Below, piece by piece: positions 16,325 to 24,270 of a stretch of 64,000 nt of DNA. The notes beneath the pieces are model-generated. The model saw nothing but the letters and a program-made list of their open reading frames with translations. It was not told the origin of the DNA and made no database searches. How positions within the stretch are numbered: position 1 is the first letter of the stretch; the number at the start of each line of letters is the position of its first letter. This stretch comes from an uncultured Hungatella sp. (GTDB taxonomy: Bacteria > Bacillota > Clostridia > Lachnospirales > Lachnospiraceae): contig CATLBR010000009.1 in NCBI GenBank assembly GCA_949879795.1, positions 45,823-109,822 on the forward strand, read 5' to 3'. Made by a program: the position numbers and the translations under genes.

Positions 16325-19199
16325 AGATTTGCTGGAAATTGTGCAGATAGCCATAAAGAAAGTAATCACTTCAAGATTGTTTGCCCTTGCGGTCATATAT
16401 ATATGCATGTTCGCGGTTCTGGTGGGACGGCTTTTCAGCCTGCAGATAGTCCGCGGGGAAGAATTCATGAGTGATTATGAGTCAAAGATTCTGAGAACCG
16501 TGTACACGACAGGCACAAGGGGCAACATCTACGACAGAAACGGTTCTGTTCTGGCCAGGAATGAGCTGGCTTACTCGGTGACGATCCAGGATGTGGGTGT
16601 CTACCGGTCCAACCAGACCAGGAATCTGATGCTATATGAGCTGGTTCGGATTTTGGACAGGCAGGAGGAAAACATCGAGGGAAAGCTGGAGATCACCATT
16701 GACCAAAACGGAGATTTTGTATATACCACCGCGTCCGAGGCAGCGAGACTGAGATTCTTAAGAGATTTCTATGGTGTCCGGTCCGTAGACAAGCTGGATG
16801 ACGAGGATGGAAAGTATCCTTCAGCCGTGACGGCGCGTGATATCTTTGATATGATGAGAGAGCGCTATGAGCTTGACCAGCTGAAGGACGGAAAAGGTAA
16901 TCCTCTTATCCTGACCGACGAGCAGACGCTGAAGATAGGGAATATCCGCTACACCATGTCCCTGACAGCCTATACCAGCTACAAAACCACTACCATAGCC
17001 TCCAATGTGACGGAGGAGACTGTGGCAGATATATCGGAGCACATGGCGGAGCTCCAGGGAGTGGATATTGCTGAATCTACCACCCGTATCTATGAAGATG
17101 CCCTGTATTTTGCTCCGATTGTAGGATATACCGGCAAGGTTCAGAGTGAAGAACAGCTGGAGGAACTGCGGAAGATCGACGAGAGCTATGAGTTAAATGA
17201 TACGGTGGGGCGCATCGGCATCGAATCCGCCATGGAGCATATTTTACAGGGGAAAAAAGGAGTCAAGAACATGTATGTGGACAGTGTGGGACATGTGCTG
17301 AAGGTTCTTGATGACGCCACGGAGCCGGTGGCAGGCAACGACATTTATCTGACGCTGGACAGAAATTTGCAGATCGGGATCTACCATCTTCTTGAGCAGC
17401 ACCTGGCTGGAATTCTGACAGGTCATCTGGTAAACCGGGATGTGACAGAGGAGGAAAACAGGGACTCCAGTAAAAAGAAAATTCCCATAAAGGATGCGTA
17501 CTATCAGCTGATCAACAACAACGTGCTCTCTCTCAAATCTATGGAGGAGGAGGGAGCAGGGGCTGTGGAAAAGCAGATATACGGGAAGTTTACGGCCTCG
17601 AGACAACAGATCCTCTCTGACATGAGGTTTCAGCTCACCGGCCAGAACCCTCTTTCCATGGGAGAACTGCCAGAGGATATGAGGGCTTATATGCAGTATG
17701 TGTATACATGGCTCTCGTCGTCGACCATCGGGATCATACAGAGGGACAAGATAGATGTCACAAGCCCTGAGGCCGTGGCCTGGCAGGAAGAGACCATCAG
17801 CCTTCGGGAGTATCTGTATCACGGAATTTCCCAGAACTGGGTGGACACCACAAAGCTGGGAATCGAGAATAAATATTCCAACGCAGATGACAGTTTTCTG
17901 GCCCTGGTGGATTATGTCATCAGCCAGATGGAAGCAGATACCAAATTCACGAAGAGAATATACCGCTACCTGATCAACCAGGACATTGTGACGGGAAATG
18001 AGCTGTGCCTGGCGCTGTATTCCCAGGGGGTGCTTCCTTATGAAGAAGAGCAGGTGCAGCTGCTGTCTTCGGGAGGGGCCGACTATGCCTTCACTTTTCT
18101 GATCAACAAGATATCTAATCTTGATATCACACCGGCGCAGCTGGCTCTAGACCCGTGTACGGCGGGGTGTACGGTGACTGATGTGCGGACAGGTGAAGTC
18201 AGAGCTCTGGTGACTTATCCAAGCTATGACAACAACCTGATGTCGGGAACAGTGGACGCGGCTTATTTCAGCCAGCTCAACGACGATCTGTCTCTGCCTC
18301 TGTACAACAACGCCACACAGGTTCTAAAAGCTCCGGGTTCCACATTCAAACCCATCACTGCCATCGCGGGCCTGGAGGAGAAAGTGATCACTACAGAGGA
18401 CGAGATTGAATGTACAGGTATCTATGATATCGTGTTCCCGGTTATTCGCTGCTGGATCAATCCGGGGCGTCACGGAAAACTGGATGTTTCCGGCGGGATT
18501 GAAAATTCCTGCAACTACTTTTTCTCGGAGGTGGCTCACCGGCTGTCCACCAACGAGGAGGGGGTGTATTCCACAGAGAGAGGCCTTGACCTGATCAGGA
18601 AGTATGCGACCATGTTCGGTCTGGACCATCCGTCGGGAATCGAGATCGCCGAGAGTGCTCCCAAACTTACCACGGAGGACCCGGAACGATCAGCCATGGG
18701 GCAGGGGGATAACGCATACACCAATGTGCAGCTGTCCCGCTATGTGACAGCCATCGCCAACAGGGGGACCGTGTTTGAGCTGAGCCTTGTGGACAGGATC
18801 ACCAATTCGGACGGTAGTATTGTGGAGGAGCGCGCTCCGGAGATATCCAACCATGTTGAGATCGCGGACACCACATGGGATGCCGTGCAGAGCGGAATGC
18901 GCAGGGTGGTCACCAACAGTTCGGCAAACAGAATCTTGAGGGATCTGGAAGTGGAGATCGCAGGAAAGACCGGTACCGCTCAGGAAAATACCAGGGCAAA
19001 CCACGCGTTTTTTATCTCCTATGGTCCCTTTGCCGATCCTGAGATCAGCGTGACTGTCAATATTCCATACGGTTATGCCTCTTCCAATGCAGTTGCTGTT
19101 GCAAAAGATGTTTACCGGTTGTATTATGGATATACGGATTTGGAACATATCATCAATACAGGAGCATTGGATGCAACCAACGTAATTATTGGAGATTAA
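16317..19199 (+). CDS. mrdA: Penicillin-binding protein 2 (class B, elongasome transpeptidase)
   Basis: Class B transpeptidase that crosslinks peptidoglycan during elongation, paired with RodA. One N-terminal membrane helix (about 20-40) precedes a dimerisation domain beginning GTRGNIYDRNGSVLARN. The active-site motifs are SxxK in PGSTFKPITA (Ser near 675), SxN in NSCNYFFSEV (near 731) and KTG in AGKTGTAQEN (near 883). PBP2 is usually 600-700 residues; this one has 960, with a long inserted helical region at about 360-600 between the pedestal and the transpeptidase. Translation starts at TTG 16317 with AGGAGA upstream. Confidence 0.95.
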   Translation: MFRDLLEIVQIAIKKVITSRLFALAVIYICMFAVLVGRLFSLQIVRGEEFMSDYESKILRTVYTTGTRGNIYDRNGSVLARNELAYSVTIQDVGVYRSNQTRNLMLYELVRILDRQEENIEGKLEITIDQNGDFVYTTASEAARLRFLRDFYGVRSVDKLDDEDGKYPSAVTARDIFDMMRERYELDQLKDGKGNPLILTDEQTLKIGNIRYTMSLTAYTSYKTTTIASNVTEETVADISEHMAELQGVDIAESTTRIYEDALYFAPIVGYTGKVQSEEQLEELRKIDESYELNDTVGRIGIESAMEHILQGKKGVKNMYVDSVGHVLKVLDDATEPVAGNDIYLTLDRNLQIGIYHLLEQHLAGILTGHLVNRDVTEEENRDSSKKKIPIKDAYYQLINNNVLSLKSMEEEGAGAVEKQIYGKFTASRQQILSDMRFQLTGQNPLSMGELPEDMRAYMQYVYTWLSSSTIGIIQRDKIDVTSPEAVAWQEETISLREYLYHGISQNWVDTTKLGIENKYSNADDSFLALVDYVISQMEADTKFTKRIYRYLINQDIVTGNELCLALYSQGVLPYEEEQVQLLSSGGADYAFTFLINKISNLDITPAQLALDPCTAGCTVTDVRTGEVRALVTYPSYDNNLMSGTVDAAYFSQLNDDLSLPLYNNATQVLKAPGSTFKPITAIAGLEEKVITTEDEIECTGIYDIVFPVIRCWINPGRHGKLDVSGGIENSCNYFFSEVAHRLSTNEEGVYSTERGLDLIRKYATMFGLDHPSGIEIAESAPKLTTEDPERSAMGQGDNAYTNVQLSRYVTAIANRGTVFELSLVDRITNSDGSIVEERAPEISNHVEIADTTWDAVQSGMRRVVTNSSANRILRDLEVEIAGKTGTAQENTRANHAFFISYGPFADPEISVTVNIPYGYASSNAVAVAKDVYRLYYGYTDLEHIINTGALDATNVIIGD

Positions 19200-19233
19200 G
19201 TAGAATCCGGTTATAGTAAGAAGGTGGTATAGT

Positions 19234-19899
19234 ATGAAGAATACAGTAGTGATTAAGAGTAATAAATCCGGCATGACTGTAATTCTCGCGCCGGAGGTGC
19301 CATTTGAGGAGCTGCTCCGGGACATTGCAGGCAAGTTTGAGGACAGCGCGAAGTTCTGGGGGTCTGTCCAGATGGTTCTGACACTCACGGGACGGCCCCT
19401 TACGCCCCAGCAGGAGTTCGAGATCGTCAACGTGATTATGGAGCATTCTCAGATCGAGATTCTCTGTCTGGTGGATCTGGACAGCAACCGGACCAGAAGA
19501 TGTGAAAAAGCTCTCAATGAAAAGCTGATGGAGCTGTCGTCCACCACGGGGCAGTTTTACAAGGGATGTCTGAGAAAGGGAGAGTCCCTGGAGTCTGAGG
19601 CCAGCATCATAGTTATAGGAAATGTGGAACAGGGGGCGAGGGTGACTGCCAAGGGGAACGTCATCGTTCTGGGCGAGCTTCGTGGTACCGTGTTCGCAGG
19701 GGCGGCTGGCAATGAAGACGCGGTGGTGGTAGCCTTGACCATGGCTCCCTATCAGCTGAAGATCGCAGGCGCGGAAAGTCCTGTCAACGAGAAGGGACGT
19801 AAAATGGGCAGAGGTCCCATGACAGTGAGCATCAAAGAAGGACGTTTGTTTACAGAAAATATAAAAAAAAATTTTTTTAATATGTTAAAATCCATTTAA
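19234..19899 (+). CDS. minC: Septum site-determining protein MinC
   Basis: FtsZ assembly inhibitor that works with MinD. The N-terminal FtsZ-binding domain is divergent. The C-terminal beta-helix domain, which binds MinD and dimerises, is clear: EASIIVIGNVEQGARVTAKG and VIVLGELRGTVFAGA. 221 residues is normal. AAGGTGGT precedes the ATG. The final codons run through an A/T tract (aaaaaaaaattttttt), and minD follows 68 bases later. Confidence 0.94.
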   Translation: MKNTVVIKSNKSGMTVILAPEVPFEELLRDIAGKFEDSAKFWGSVQMVLTLTGRPLTPQQEFEIVNVIMEHSQIEILCLVDLDSNRTRRCEKALNEKLMELSSTTGQFYKGCLRKGESLESEASIIVIGNVEQGARVTAKGNVIVLGELRGTVFAGAAGNEDAVVVALTMAPYQLKIAGAESPVNEKGRKMGRGPMTVSIKEGRLFTENIKKNFFNMLKSI

Positions 19900-19967
19900 T
19901 ACTGGAAATATTATAAAATATAGAGTAGAATATATGTGTTAGGCATTTATTGCAGGAGGAAAAGAAT

Positions 19968-20759
19968 ATGAGTGAAGTCATTGTTATTACCTCCGGAAAA
20001 GGCGGGGTGGGTAAAACCACAACTTCAGCCAACATTGGAACCGGCCTGGCCATGCTTGGGATGCGTACGGCGCTGATTGATACAGATATCGGCCTTCGCA
20101 ATCTGGATGTGGTTATGGGGCTGGAAAACCGGATTGTCTATAATCTGGTGGATGTGGTGGAAGGAAACTGCAGAATGAAGCAGGCCCTGATCAGAGACAA
20201 AAGATACCCGAATCTGTATTTGCTGCCGTCAGCGCAGACCAGGGACAAGTCAGCGGTAAATCCTGAACAGATGATAAAGTTAACAGAAGACCTGAAAGAT
20301 GATTTTGATTACATACTGCTGGACTGTCCGGCGGGAATCGAACAGGGATTCCGCAACGCCATCGCAGGCGCCGACCGGGCACTGGTAGTGACAACGCCGG
20401 AGGTATCGGCTATTCGGGATGCGGACCGTATCATAGGGCTTTTGGAGACAGGAGACATGGGGCAGATTCAACTGATTGTCAACCGTGTCAGGACCGATAT
20501 GGTGCGCAGGGGAGATATGATGTCTGTGGATGACGTGATGGATATCCTGGCAGTTCCGCTTCTGGGTGCTGTTCCGGACGATGAATCCATTGTGATCTCC
20601 ACCAATCAGGGAGAGCCTCTCGCCGGCACGGACACGCCTGCCGGACAGGCCTATATGGATATATGCAAGCGCCTTCTGGGAGAAGACATTCCACTCTCCA
20701 TTCCCGAGGCGGGCAGAGGTTTTATATCCAGGCTGACAGGGTTTTTGAAACGGGCCTAG
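19968..20759 (+). CDS. minD: Septum site-determining ATPase MinD
   Basis: Membrane-associated ParA/MinD ATPase that recruits MinC. The deviant Walker A is SGKGGVGKTTTSANIG (residues 8-23), with the Walker B-like YILLDCPAGIEQGF. The C-terminus RGFISRLTGFLKRA is the amphipathic membrane-targeting helix. The track's TTG at 19950 is replaced by ATG 19968 behind GCAGGAGGAAAAG. 263 residues is typical. minE begins 11 bases after the stop. Confidence 0.97.
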   Translation: MSEVIVITSGKGGVGKTTTSANIGTGLAMLGMRTALIDTDIGLRNLDVVMGLENRIVYNLVDVVEGNCRMKQALIRDKRYPNLYLLPSAQTRDKSAVNPEQMIKLTEDLKDDFDYILLDCPAGIEQGFRNAIAGADRALVVTTPEVSAIRDADRIIGLLETGDMGQIQLIVNRVRTDMVRRGDMMSVDDVMDILAVPLLGAVPDDESIVISTNQGEPLAGTDTPAGQAYMDICKRLLGEDIPLSIPEAGRGFISRLTGFLKRA

Positions 20760-20770
20760 GAGAAATATTC

Positions 20771-21049
20771 ATGAACCGGAGGCGGCGTGTCACTCAAAAA
20801 CGTTCCGGAGAAATTGCCAGAAAGCGGTTAAAGATTCTTCTGGCGGCAGATAAGACGAACAGTTCTCCTGAATTTCTGGAGATGATAAAGGATGACATTT
20901 ATCAGGTTGTCTCGAGATACATGGATATCGATTCCAGCGAGATCGAAGTGGGGTTTACAAAAGCCTGGCCTCAGGGGGGGCCGGAATATGAACCGGCCTT
21001 TTACGCCAGTATTCCCATACGATGTCTGTCCTACAAGGGGATTATTTGA
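20771..21049 (+). CDS. minE: Cell division topological specificity factor MinE
   Basis: Displaces MinC from MinD and drives Min oscillation. The start is ATG 20771 (MNRRRRVTQKRSGEIARKRL) behind AGGAGA, giving 92 residues, a normal size; the track's longer ORF begins inside minD. The MinD-activating helix region (SGEIARKRLKILLAADKTNSS) is basic, and the C-terminal topological-specificity domain follows. The presence of MinE means an oscillating system rather than DivIVA-anchored MinCD. Confidence 0.9.
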   Translation: MNRRRRVTQKRSGEIARKRLKILLAADKTNSSPEFLEMIKDDIYQVVSRYMDIDSSEIEVGFTKAWPQGGPEYEPAFYASIPIRCLSYKGII

Positions 21050-21051
21050 TT

Positions 21052-22170
21052 ATGTTGTTTGACTACAGTTTCAAAAGATACAATTTTCGGATTCTGCTGT
21101 ACATGCTGGCATTGAGCGGCATCGGTCTTCTGGCTATCTGGAGTGCTACAAACCAGAATCAGAGTGCGGTAAACAAACAGATCCTCGGAATAGCTGTAGG
21201 TTTATTTATGGCTGTCGTTCTGTCTCTGATTGATTACCACAGACTGCTGTCGTTCAGCACACTGATTTATCTGGCCTGTGTGGCTATGCTGGTGGCGGTT
21301 CTCTTTTTGGGAAAAGCCAGAGGGATCGCGAGACGATGGATTGTCCTTCCGGTTATCGGGCAGATCCAGCCGGCAGAGTTTGTGAAAATCGGCCTGATTC
21401 TTTTCTTTTCCTGGTATTTTCAGAAATACCAGGAAAAGAAAAATCAGCCTTCCGTGCTGGGAGCAGGTGCCATCCTTTTTGCAGTTCCTGCGTTTTTAAT
21501 TTTTAAACAGCCGAACCTGTCCACCACTCTGGTTATGATGGTGATTATCGCAGCAGTGGTGTTTGCGTCGGGGATCAGCTACCGATGGATTCTGGGAATC
21601 CTGGCGGCCGTGATTCCGTCAGCCGTGTTGATGGTGTATCTTCTTCGATACGGTATGCTGCCGTTTATAGAACAATATCAGGCAAACCGAATTCTGGCCT
21701 GGATTGATCCAGAGACATATGCAGAGGCTTTTTATCAGCAGGAGAACTCGGTTATGGCCATCGGTTCCGGGCAGCTCTGGGGCAAAGGCTTGAGCAACAC
21801 AGGGATTGCGTCTGTAAAAAACGGAAATTTTTTGATTGAGGAAGAGACGGATTTTATTTTTGCTATTGTAGGAGAAGAGATGGGGTTTGTAGGGGCTATG
21901 GTGCTTTTAGCCCTGATTCTTGTGATTGTTTTGGAATGTCTGTTGATGGCCCGCAGAGCCAGAGATCTGTCGGGAAGACTGATCTGCGTGGGGATGGCAA
22001 CTCTGTTCGCATTTCAGAGTTTTGCCAATATAGCAGTGGCGACGGCAATTTTTCCCAATACAGGCCTGCCGCTGCCGCTGGTAAGTTCAGGGGTTAGTTC
22101 CCTGCTGAGTATTTATATCGGCATGGGGGTCGTATTAAATGTGGGGCTTCAGCGAAAGTTCAACGACTAA
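21052..22170 (+). CDS. rodA: SEDS-family peptidoglycan glycosyltransferase RodA
   Basis: Polytopic membrane glycosyltransferase that polymerises lipid II with PBP2. Of 372 residues, about ten segments are hydrophobic. SEDS landmarks are GKARGIARRWIVLP, IQPAEFVKIGLILFFSW, EEETDFIFAIVGEEMGF and TGLPLPLVSSGVSSLL. The start is set at ATG 21052, two bases after the minE stop; the track's 21022 lies within minE and has no ribosome binding site. Its place beside mrdA, mreC and mreD argues for RodA over FtsW. Confidence 0.93.
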   Translation: MLFDYSFKRYNFRILLYMLALSGIGLLAIWSATNQNQSAVNKQILGIAVGLFMAVVLSLIDYHRLLSFSTLIYLACVAMLVAVLFLGKARGIARRWIVLPVIGQIQPAEFVKIGLILFFSWYFQKYQEKKNQPSVLGAGAILFAVPAFLIFKQPNLSTTLVMMVIIAAVVFASGISYRWILGILAAVIPSAVLMVYLLRYGMLPFIEQYQANRILAWIDPETYAEAFYQQENSVMAIGSGQLWGKGLSNTGIASVKNGNFLIEEETDFIFAIVGEEMGFVGAMVLLALILVIVLECLLMARRARDLSGRLICVGMATLFAFQSFANIAVATAIFPNTGLPLPLVSSGVSSLLSIYIGMGVVLNVGLQRKFND

Positions 22171-22188
22171 TGAAGGAGGGGATGTAAC

Positions 22189-22584
22189 ATGAATATCGGT
22201 TTGATTGCACATGATTCAAAGAAAAAGCTGATGCAGAATTTCTGCATTGCATACAGGGGGATTTTAAGTAAGCATTCGTTATACGCCACAGGAACTACAG
22301 GGAGACTTATAGAAGAGGTGACAAACCTGAATGTGCACAAGTATTTGGCAGGACATCTGGGAGGCGGACAGCAGCTGTGCACGGATATTGAGCAAAACCA
22401 GCTTGATCTGGTTATTTTTATGCGGGAGCCGGATGTTCCCAAGAGACTTGACCCTGACAGCAGCCCTATTGTGAGGGTTTGTGATATGCACAATATTCCT
22501 CTGGCCACCAATGTAGCTACGGCGGAACTGCTTATAAAGGCACTGGAGCGGGGGGATTTGGAATGGCGCGAAATCTACAAATAA
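22189..22584 (+). CDS. Methylglyoxal synthase-like protein lacking catalytic residues
   Basis: 131-residue MGS-fold protein. The phosphate-binding YATGTTGRL and the fold core LIAHDSKKKLM and IPLATNVATAELL are conserved. Compared with MgsA of E. coli and B. subtilis, the catalytic Asp of GGDQQ is Gly60 (GHLGGGQQ), the Asp of the WDP/RDP motif is Glu80 (MREPD), and the active-site His of PHDPD is Leu87 (RLDPD); Asp90 is kept. Ordinary methylglyoxal synthesis from DHAP is therefore doubtful. AAGGAGGGG precedes the ATG. It sits between rodA and a DD-carboxypeptidase, and its 3' end overlaps the latter by 22 bases. Confidence 0.85.
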   Translation: MNIGLIAHDSKKKLMQNFCIAYRGILSKHSLYATGTTGRLIEEVTNLNVHKYLAGHLGGGQQLCTDIEQNQLDLVIFMREPDVPKRLDPDSSPIVRVCDMHNIPLATNVATAELLIKALERGDLEWREIYK

Positions 22585-23549
22585 GACGGCTTCTCTGGCT
22601 TCTGTGCAGTCTGGAAGCGGGGCTCTGGATGTCGGGCTGCGGCTCTCAGGCCAGGGAATTGGAACAGCCGTATTCTTTTGAGGCGAGACCTTTTGAGCTC
22701 ACCGGCGTCTCGGTGGAGAAGTCGGCGGCACTTCCTCTGTTTGCCGAAAATCTGTGTGTTGTCTCCGATGAGTCTGCCTATGATGCAGGGGATGTGAACT
22801 GTGAGGCAGGGCTTTTGATGTCTCTGACCGACAAGAATGTTATGTATAGCAAGAACGCGTTTGAGCGGCTTTATCCGGCCAGCACCACCAAGATTATGAC
22901 AGCCCTGATTGCCATCAAGTACGGCAATCTTGACGATATAGTCACCGTGACCGATGAGGCGGTGATCACTGAGGCAGGGGCGACTCTGTGCGGAATTCAG
23001 CCAGGAGATGTTCTCACACTTAGGCAGCTTCTCTACGGGCTGATGCTTCCGTCAGGGAATGACGCGGGGGCAGCCATAGGGATTCATATGGCTCAGAGCA
23101 TTGAGGGGTTTGCAGAACTTATGAATCAGGAGGCTTATCGTCTGGGAGCCACAGGAACCCATTTTGTCAATCCTCATGGACTCCACGACGAGAACCATTA
23201 CACCACGGCCTATGATCTGTATCTGATTTACCAGGAGGCTTTAAAATATCCGGAATTCAGGGAGGTAACAAAGACCACAGCCTATGTGGCCGACTATGTG
23301 GACAGAGACGGAAACGCGGTGAGCAAAACATGGGAAGGAGGCAACTGGTACATGACGGGCAGGGAAGAGGCCCCGGAGGGAATCACGGTATTTTCAGGGA
23401 AAACCGGCACCACCAGGGCGGCAGGATGCTGCCTGGTCATGGCTTGTGCGGAGCAGGAGAAGGAGTACGTTTCCATAGTCCTGAAATCCGAAAACAGAAA
23501 CAGCCTCTATGACAACATGACAAATATAATTTCTAAAATTGTCAATTAA
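22563..23549 (+). CDS. D-alanyl-D-alanine carboxypeptidase (S11, DacA-like lipoprotein)
   Basis: Penicillin-binding DD-carboxypeptidase that trims stem pentapeptides. The catalytic motifs are all present: SxxK in YPASTTKIMTAL, SxN in LPSGNDAGAAIG and KTG in FSGKTGTTRAAG. The N-terminus ends in a lipobox-like WMSGCGSQ (Cys near 26), so it is probably a lipoprotein rather than anchored by a C-terminal helix. No C-terminal amphipathic anchor is seen. The start overlaps the mgsA-like gene, with GGGGGGA upstream. It closes the elongation/division operon. Confidence 0.93.
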   Translation: MARNLQIRRLLWLLCSLEAGLWMSGCGSQARELEQPYSFEARPFELTGVSVEKSAALPLFAENLCVVSDESAYDAGDVNCEAGLLMSLTDKNVMYSKNAFERLYPASTTKIMTALIAIKYGNLDDIVTVTDEAVITEAGATLCGIQPGDVLTLRQLLYGLMLPSGNDAGAAIGIHMAQSIEGFAELMNQEAYRLGATGTHFVNPHGLHDENHYTTAYDLYLIYQEALKYPEFREVTKTTAYVADYVDRDGNAVSKTWEGGNWYMTGREEAPEGITVFSGKTGTTRAAGCCLVMACAEQEKEYVSIVLKSENRNSLYDNMTNIISKIVN

Positions 23550-23553
23550 GTCA

Positions 23554-23582
23554 TTGCCTTTTTATCTTATTTATACTATAAT
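23554..23582 (+). promoter_or_regulatory. Promoter for the P-loop protein gene
   Basis: TTGCCT (4/6), 17-nt spacer, perfect TATAAT at 23577-23582. The 5' leader to the ATG at 23694 would be about 105 bases; nothing else is recognised in it. Confidence 0.65.
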
Positions 23583-23693
23583 TAATAATAAATCAGTTGT
23601 CTTTTTATACATTAGGCGTATATGTTACAGAAGTACGAATCAGAGGATACCTGAAGAGGTATACTAATTAATAAACTCAAGGAGGACACGACT

Positions 23694-24113
23694 ATGGTTC
23701 AGATTATAGCAGGGAATAAGGGTAAGGGAAAGACCAAGCACTTGCTTGACAAAGCCAATGCGGCGATCAAAGAGGCAAATGGTTCTATCGTTTACCTGGA
23801 CAAAAGTTCCAAGCACATGTATGAGCTGAATAACAGAATTCGATTGATCAATGTAAAAGGATTTGATATTACTGATTGTTCCGGTTTTATCGGTTTTGTC
23901 TGCGGAATCATCTCACAGGACCACGATCTGGAGATTATGTTCCTGGACAGCTTTTTGAAACTTGCGTGTCTCGAGGGTGAGGACATCTCCGAGGCGATTG
24001 CGGAATTAGACGCTATCAGCGAGAAATTCCATGTAAATTTTGTGTTAAGCGTATCTATGGATGCTGATGAATTACCTGAGAATGCAAAAAAAGATGTTAT
24101 CATCTCTTTATAA
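23694..24113 (+). CDS. Small P-loop protein of unknown function
   Basis: 139 residues starting MVQIIAGNKGKGKTKHLLDKA, a Walker A-type GNKGKGKT at residues 8-15. A hydrophobic strand ending in Asp (LEIMFLDSFLK) could serve as Walker B. No membrane segment or signal is seen. The remainder, including EAIAELDAISEKFHVNFVLS, fits a compact alpha/beta nucleotide-binding domain. It is monocistronic, with its own consensus promoter, an AAGGAGG ribosome binding site and a terminator. The function is not recognised; its position beside wall-synthesis and SepF genes is the only clue. Confidence 0.85.
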   Translation: MVQIIAGNKGKGKTKHLLDKANAAIKEANGSIVYLDKSSKHMYELNNRIRLINVKGFDITDCSGFIGFVCGIISQDHDLEIMFLDSFLKLACLEGEDISEAIAELDAISEKFHVNFVLSVSMDADELPENAKKDVIISL

Positions 24114-24175
24114 TATACATGTTCGGTGAAGTCCGGATGCCCGAAAAAGGGCGTATACATATGACAAGAAAAGTT

Positions 24176-24211
24176 GGGGGACCTGTATGTCAGGTCTCCC
24201 TTGAATTTTTT
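24176..24211 (+). terminator. Rho-independent terminator after P-loop gene
   Basis: Stem GGGGGACCT / AGGTCTCCC (one mismatch), 7-nt loop, followed by TTGAATTTTTT. The T-tract overlaps the -35 of the next promoter. Confidence 0.75.
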
Positions 24212-24229
24212 GCCATTTGCACGTATAAT
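24201..24229 (+). promoter_or_regulatory. Promoter for the HlyD-like gene operon
   Basis: TTGAAT, 17-nt spacer, perfect TATAAT at 24224-24229, about 40 bases before the ATG at 24271. Confidence 0.65.
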
Positions 24230-24270
24230 AGATATGGTTAAGGATCAGTGCTTGGGAAAGGGGAGGCCTT

